Of a stretch of DNA of 7,300 nt, positions 5,991 to 7,300 are shown in pieces. The stretch is from Clostridiaceae bacterium (GTDB lineage: Bacteria > Bacillota > Clostridia > Acetivibrionales > DTU013): NCBI GenBank assembly GCA_012799845.1, contig JAAZKL010000409.1, positions 1 through 7,300 of the forward strand. The letters run 5' to 3'. The first letter of the stretch is position 1; each line of letters begins with the position of its first letter. A model generated the notes under the pieces. It ran no database searches. It saw only the letters and a list, made by a program, of their open reading frames with translations, and was not told the origin of the DNA. Made by a program: the position numbers and the translations under genes.

Positions 5991-6584
5991 CTAAAATTCA
6001 CAATCCATCAAATAATACCCGAATGCGTTTACAATGGTGGTATTCTTGTATTGCAGAATCCTTGAGCGGCGGCCATAGTTCAGGTGCTGATGGCCGTGGA
6101 AGAAGTATTGGGGGGAGTGTGTGTCGAGAAGCTCAATAAAGCTTTTGAAGCCGGTATGGGCCAGGTCGTCTCCGTCGCCGAGGCCATAGGCAGGCGCGTG
6201 GGTCAGCAGGATGTCGAAGCCCTTATGCTTTTTGATCGTCCTCCTCAGCTTGCGGATCCTTTTTTGCATCTGCTCCTCGGTATACTGGAATTCCCTGTTG
6301 TTGTAGTTCATGCTGCCTCCCAGGCCTAAAACCCTGATGCCTTTGTGGACCAGCACTGTGCCGTCCGCCGATTCGCACCCCTCTGGCGGATGCGTGATAT
6401 ATCGCCTGTTATGGTTTCCCGGGACATAAAAAAGAGGCGCTTTTATCATCGTCACCAGAAATGACAGATATTCGGCCTTCAAGTCACCGCATGACAGCAC
6501 GAGATCCACATCCCTGAAGCGTTCCATATCGAAGTAATCCCAAATATAAGGCTCTTCACGGTCTGACACGACCAGTATCTTCAT
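5991..6584 (-). CDS. Metallophosphoesterase (calcineurin-like), small cytoplasmic
   Basis: This 197-residue protein has a metallophosphoesterase core and probably hydrolyses a phosphodiester or phosphomonoester with two bound metals; the substrate is unknown. Visible motifs are D8 in VVSDREEP (motif I), GDLK at 33-36 (II), GNHN at 56-59 (III), TH at 128-129 (IV) and GHQH at 164-167 (V). Motif I lacks the usual second histidine of DxH (it reads DRE), and motif III ends in N instead of D/E, so metal binding may differ from the classical set. The open frame extends to an ATG at 6617, but the -10 box at 6632-6627 puts the transcript start near 6620, leaving no room for a ribosome binding site. 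The ATG at 6584 has GAGGAAAT (plus-strand 6595-6602) 10 nt upstream and begins MKILVVSD, the normal family start. The gene is divergent from asnS and convergent with the BMP-fusion gene. Confidence 0.9.
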   Translation of the reverse strand: MKILVVSDREEPYIWDYFDMERFRDVDLVLSCGDLKAEYLSFLVTMIKAPLFYVPGNHNRRYITHPPEGCESADGTVLVHKGIRVLGLGGSMNYNNREFQYTEEQMQKRIRKLRRTIKKHKGFDILLTHAPAYGLGDGDDLAHTGFKSFIELLDTHSPQYFFHGHQHLNYGRRSRILQYKNTTIVNAFGYYLMDCEF

Positions 6585-6626
6585 TTTCACTTTGATTTCC
6601 TCAGCTTGTCTTTGCATCTTTTAAGT

Positions 6627-6656
6627 ATTATACTTGATTTAAGAGAACGATGTAAA
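6627..6656 (-). promoter_or_regulatory. Promoter for the metallophosphoesterase gene
   Basis: On the minus strand TTTACA (plus 6651-6656, 5 of 6 to consensus), an 18-bp spacer and a perfect TATAAT (plus 6627-6632). The -10 is embedded in the palindrome AAGTATTATACTT (6623-6635), so the plus strand carries a TATTAT -10-like hexamer at 6626-6631. The predicted leader is about 36 nt. Confidence 0.75.
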
Positions 6657-6658
6657 GG

Positions 6659-6697
6659 GTACGGGGCACATGGCAAAATCTGTTCCGGTGTCCGTAC
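6659..6697. repeat. Imperfect inverted repeat in the divergent spacer
   Basis: GTACGG (6659-6664) pairs with CCGTAC (6692-6697), and after one bulged G, GCAC (6666-6669) pairs with GTGT (6688-6691, one G-U). This gives a 10-bp stem with an 18-nt loop. It lies between the two divergent promoters, two bases beyond the minus-strand -35 box. It could be a protein-binding site, or a leader hairpin if asnS is also transcribed from further upstream. No T-run follows. Confidence 0.5.
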
Positions 6698-6701
6698 GTC
6701 A

Positions 6702-6730
6702 TTGGCGGAAATGCTCAAAATACTTATGAT
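6702..6730 (+). promoter_or_regulatory. Probable promoter for asnS
   Basis: TTGGCG at 6702-6707 (4 of 6), a 17-bp spacer and TATGAT at 6725-6730 (5 of 6). Transcription would start near 6737, leaving a leader of about 38 nt, too short for a T-box riboswitch. The conserved T-box core (GGTGGNACC) is also absent from the spacer. Confidence 0.5.
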
Positions 6731-6758
6731 TTCCAGGAATTCAGCAACACTGAGACAT

Positions 6759-6766
6759 AAAGGAGG
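6759..6766 (+). promoter_or_regulatory. Full-consensus ribosome binding site of asnS
   Basis: AAAGGAGG at 6759-6766 is followed by 8 nt and a GTG codon at 6775. It decides the start, since no in-frame ATG gives a complete OB-fold; the next in-frame ATG (residue 8) would leave almost no spacing advantage and a worse match. Confidence 0.85.
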
Positions 6767-6774
6767 ATACTTAA

Positions 6775-7300
6775 GTGAAGGTCGAAATAAGGCAGATGTA
6801 CAGGGATCCGGCATCGTACTGCGGAAGTGAGATAGAGGTGGCGGGCTGGATCAGGACCATAAGGAATTCAAAAACATTCGGATTCATTGAACTCAACGAC
6901 GGTTCGTTCATGAAAAACCTGCAGATCGTGTTTGAAGAAGGAGTCATCGACAACTTCGGCGAAGTGGCAAAACTAAACCAGGGCACATCGATCAGGGCCC
7001 GCGGCACGCTTGTTGCCACACCTGAAGCAAAACAGCCTTTTGAGCTGAAGGCTTCGGATGTTGAAACAGAAGGGATATGTGTTCCCGAATACCCGCTGCA
7101 GAAAAAACGTCATTCATTTGAGTTCCTGCGTACCATAGCCCACCTCAGGCCGAGGACGAACACATTTTCCGCGGTCTTCAGGCTGAGGAGCGCGCTTTCA
7201 TATGCAATACACCGCTTCTTCCAGGAGAGGGGCTTCGTATATGTCCATACGCCCATCATAACATCCAGCGACTGCGAGGGCGCCGGCGAAATGTTCCGGG
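6775..7300 (+). CDS. asnS: Asparaginyl-tRNA synthetase, N-terminal part (cut by the window edge)
   Basis: This class IIb aminoacyl-tRNA synthetase charges tRNA-Asn with asparagine in the cytoplasm. The 175 visible residues start with GTG and run off the right edge; full-length AsnRS is usually about 460 residues. Residues 16-97 form the OB-fold anticodon-binding domain (EVAGWIRTIRNSKTFGFIEL, then FMKNLQIVF at 45-53). PLQKKRHSFEFLRTIAHLRP at 107-126 is the typical linker to the catalytic domain. Motif 1 is at 148-174, with FFQERGFVYVHTP (invariant P160) and SDCEGAGEMF. The DCEGAGEMF ending favours AsnRS over AspRS. It is expressed from its own predicted promoter, divergent from the metallophosphoesterase gene. 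No frameshift or internal stop is seen. Confidence 0.95.
   Translation, partial: MKVEIRQMYRDPASYCGSEIEVAGWIRTIRNSKTFGFIELNDGSFMKNLQIVFEEGVIDNFGEVAKLNQGTSIRARGTLVATPEAKQPFELKASDVETEGICVPEYPLQKKRHSFEFLRTIAHLRPRTNTFSAVFRLRSALSYAIHRFFQERGFVYVHTPIITSSDCEGAGEMFR

Noticed and set aside
6585..6617. Upstream start of the metallophosphoesterase at 6617
   Set aside because: The predicted transcript starts about 3 nt before it, so no ribosome binding site is possible; the added residues are not family-like.
6618..6774. T-box riboswitch before asnS
   Set aside because: The GGTGGNACC core and a terminator/antiterminator pair are absent, and the spacer is short.

Overview
The window looks like a piece of a Firmicutes (Clostridia-type) chromosome. 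Sigma-A-type promoters, strong AGGAGG-like ribosome binding sites, GTG starts, frequent AGG (Arg) and ATA (Ile) codons and the gene families all fit this. The taxon is inferred; no rRNA or other decisive marker is present.

Layout, left to right. (1) Positions 1-240 hold a 42-bp tandem repeat in about four copies that decay rightwards, with recurrent small hairpins. (2) A near-consensus promoter (245-272) drives a small SEC-C zinc-motif protein (326-832). (3) A 390-bp spacer (833-1222) is mostly a degenerate array of about 20 bp per unit, with a 48-bp higher-order duplication. It ends in small palindromes and an ATAAC-rich segment just before icd. (4) A eukaryotic-type NADP isocitrate dehydrogenase (icd, 1235-2461) is followed 11 bp later by a polytopic membrane protein with a C-terminal PDZ domain (2473-3735), probably in one operon. 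(5) A 311-bp spacer (3736-4046) contains a 27-bp duplication, a plausible promoter, and a leader of 21-bp repeats able to form mutually exclusive hairpins. (6) A 626-residue protein joins a ParB-like N-terminal region to a BMP/PnrA-type ligand-binding fold and has no export signal (4047-5927). (7) A short convergent spacer with a 13-bp repeat is followed by a minus-strand metallophosphoesterase (5991-6584). (8) A divergent promoter region precedes asparaginyl-tRNA synthetase (asnS, 6775 to the right edge, incomplete).

The protein-coding genes are mostly housekeeping or conserved-hypothetical. The unusual material is in the spacers: four of the five longer or convergent spacers contain unrelated, decaying short tandem repeats. 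The most interesting gene is the ParB-like/BMP fusion, which looks like a cytoplasmic ligand sensor rather than a transport lipoprotein and is preceded by a structured, repeat-built leader. No tRNA, rRNA, CRISPR array, IS element or convincing intrinsic terminator was found.
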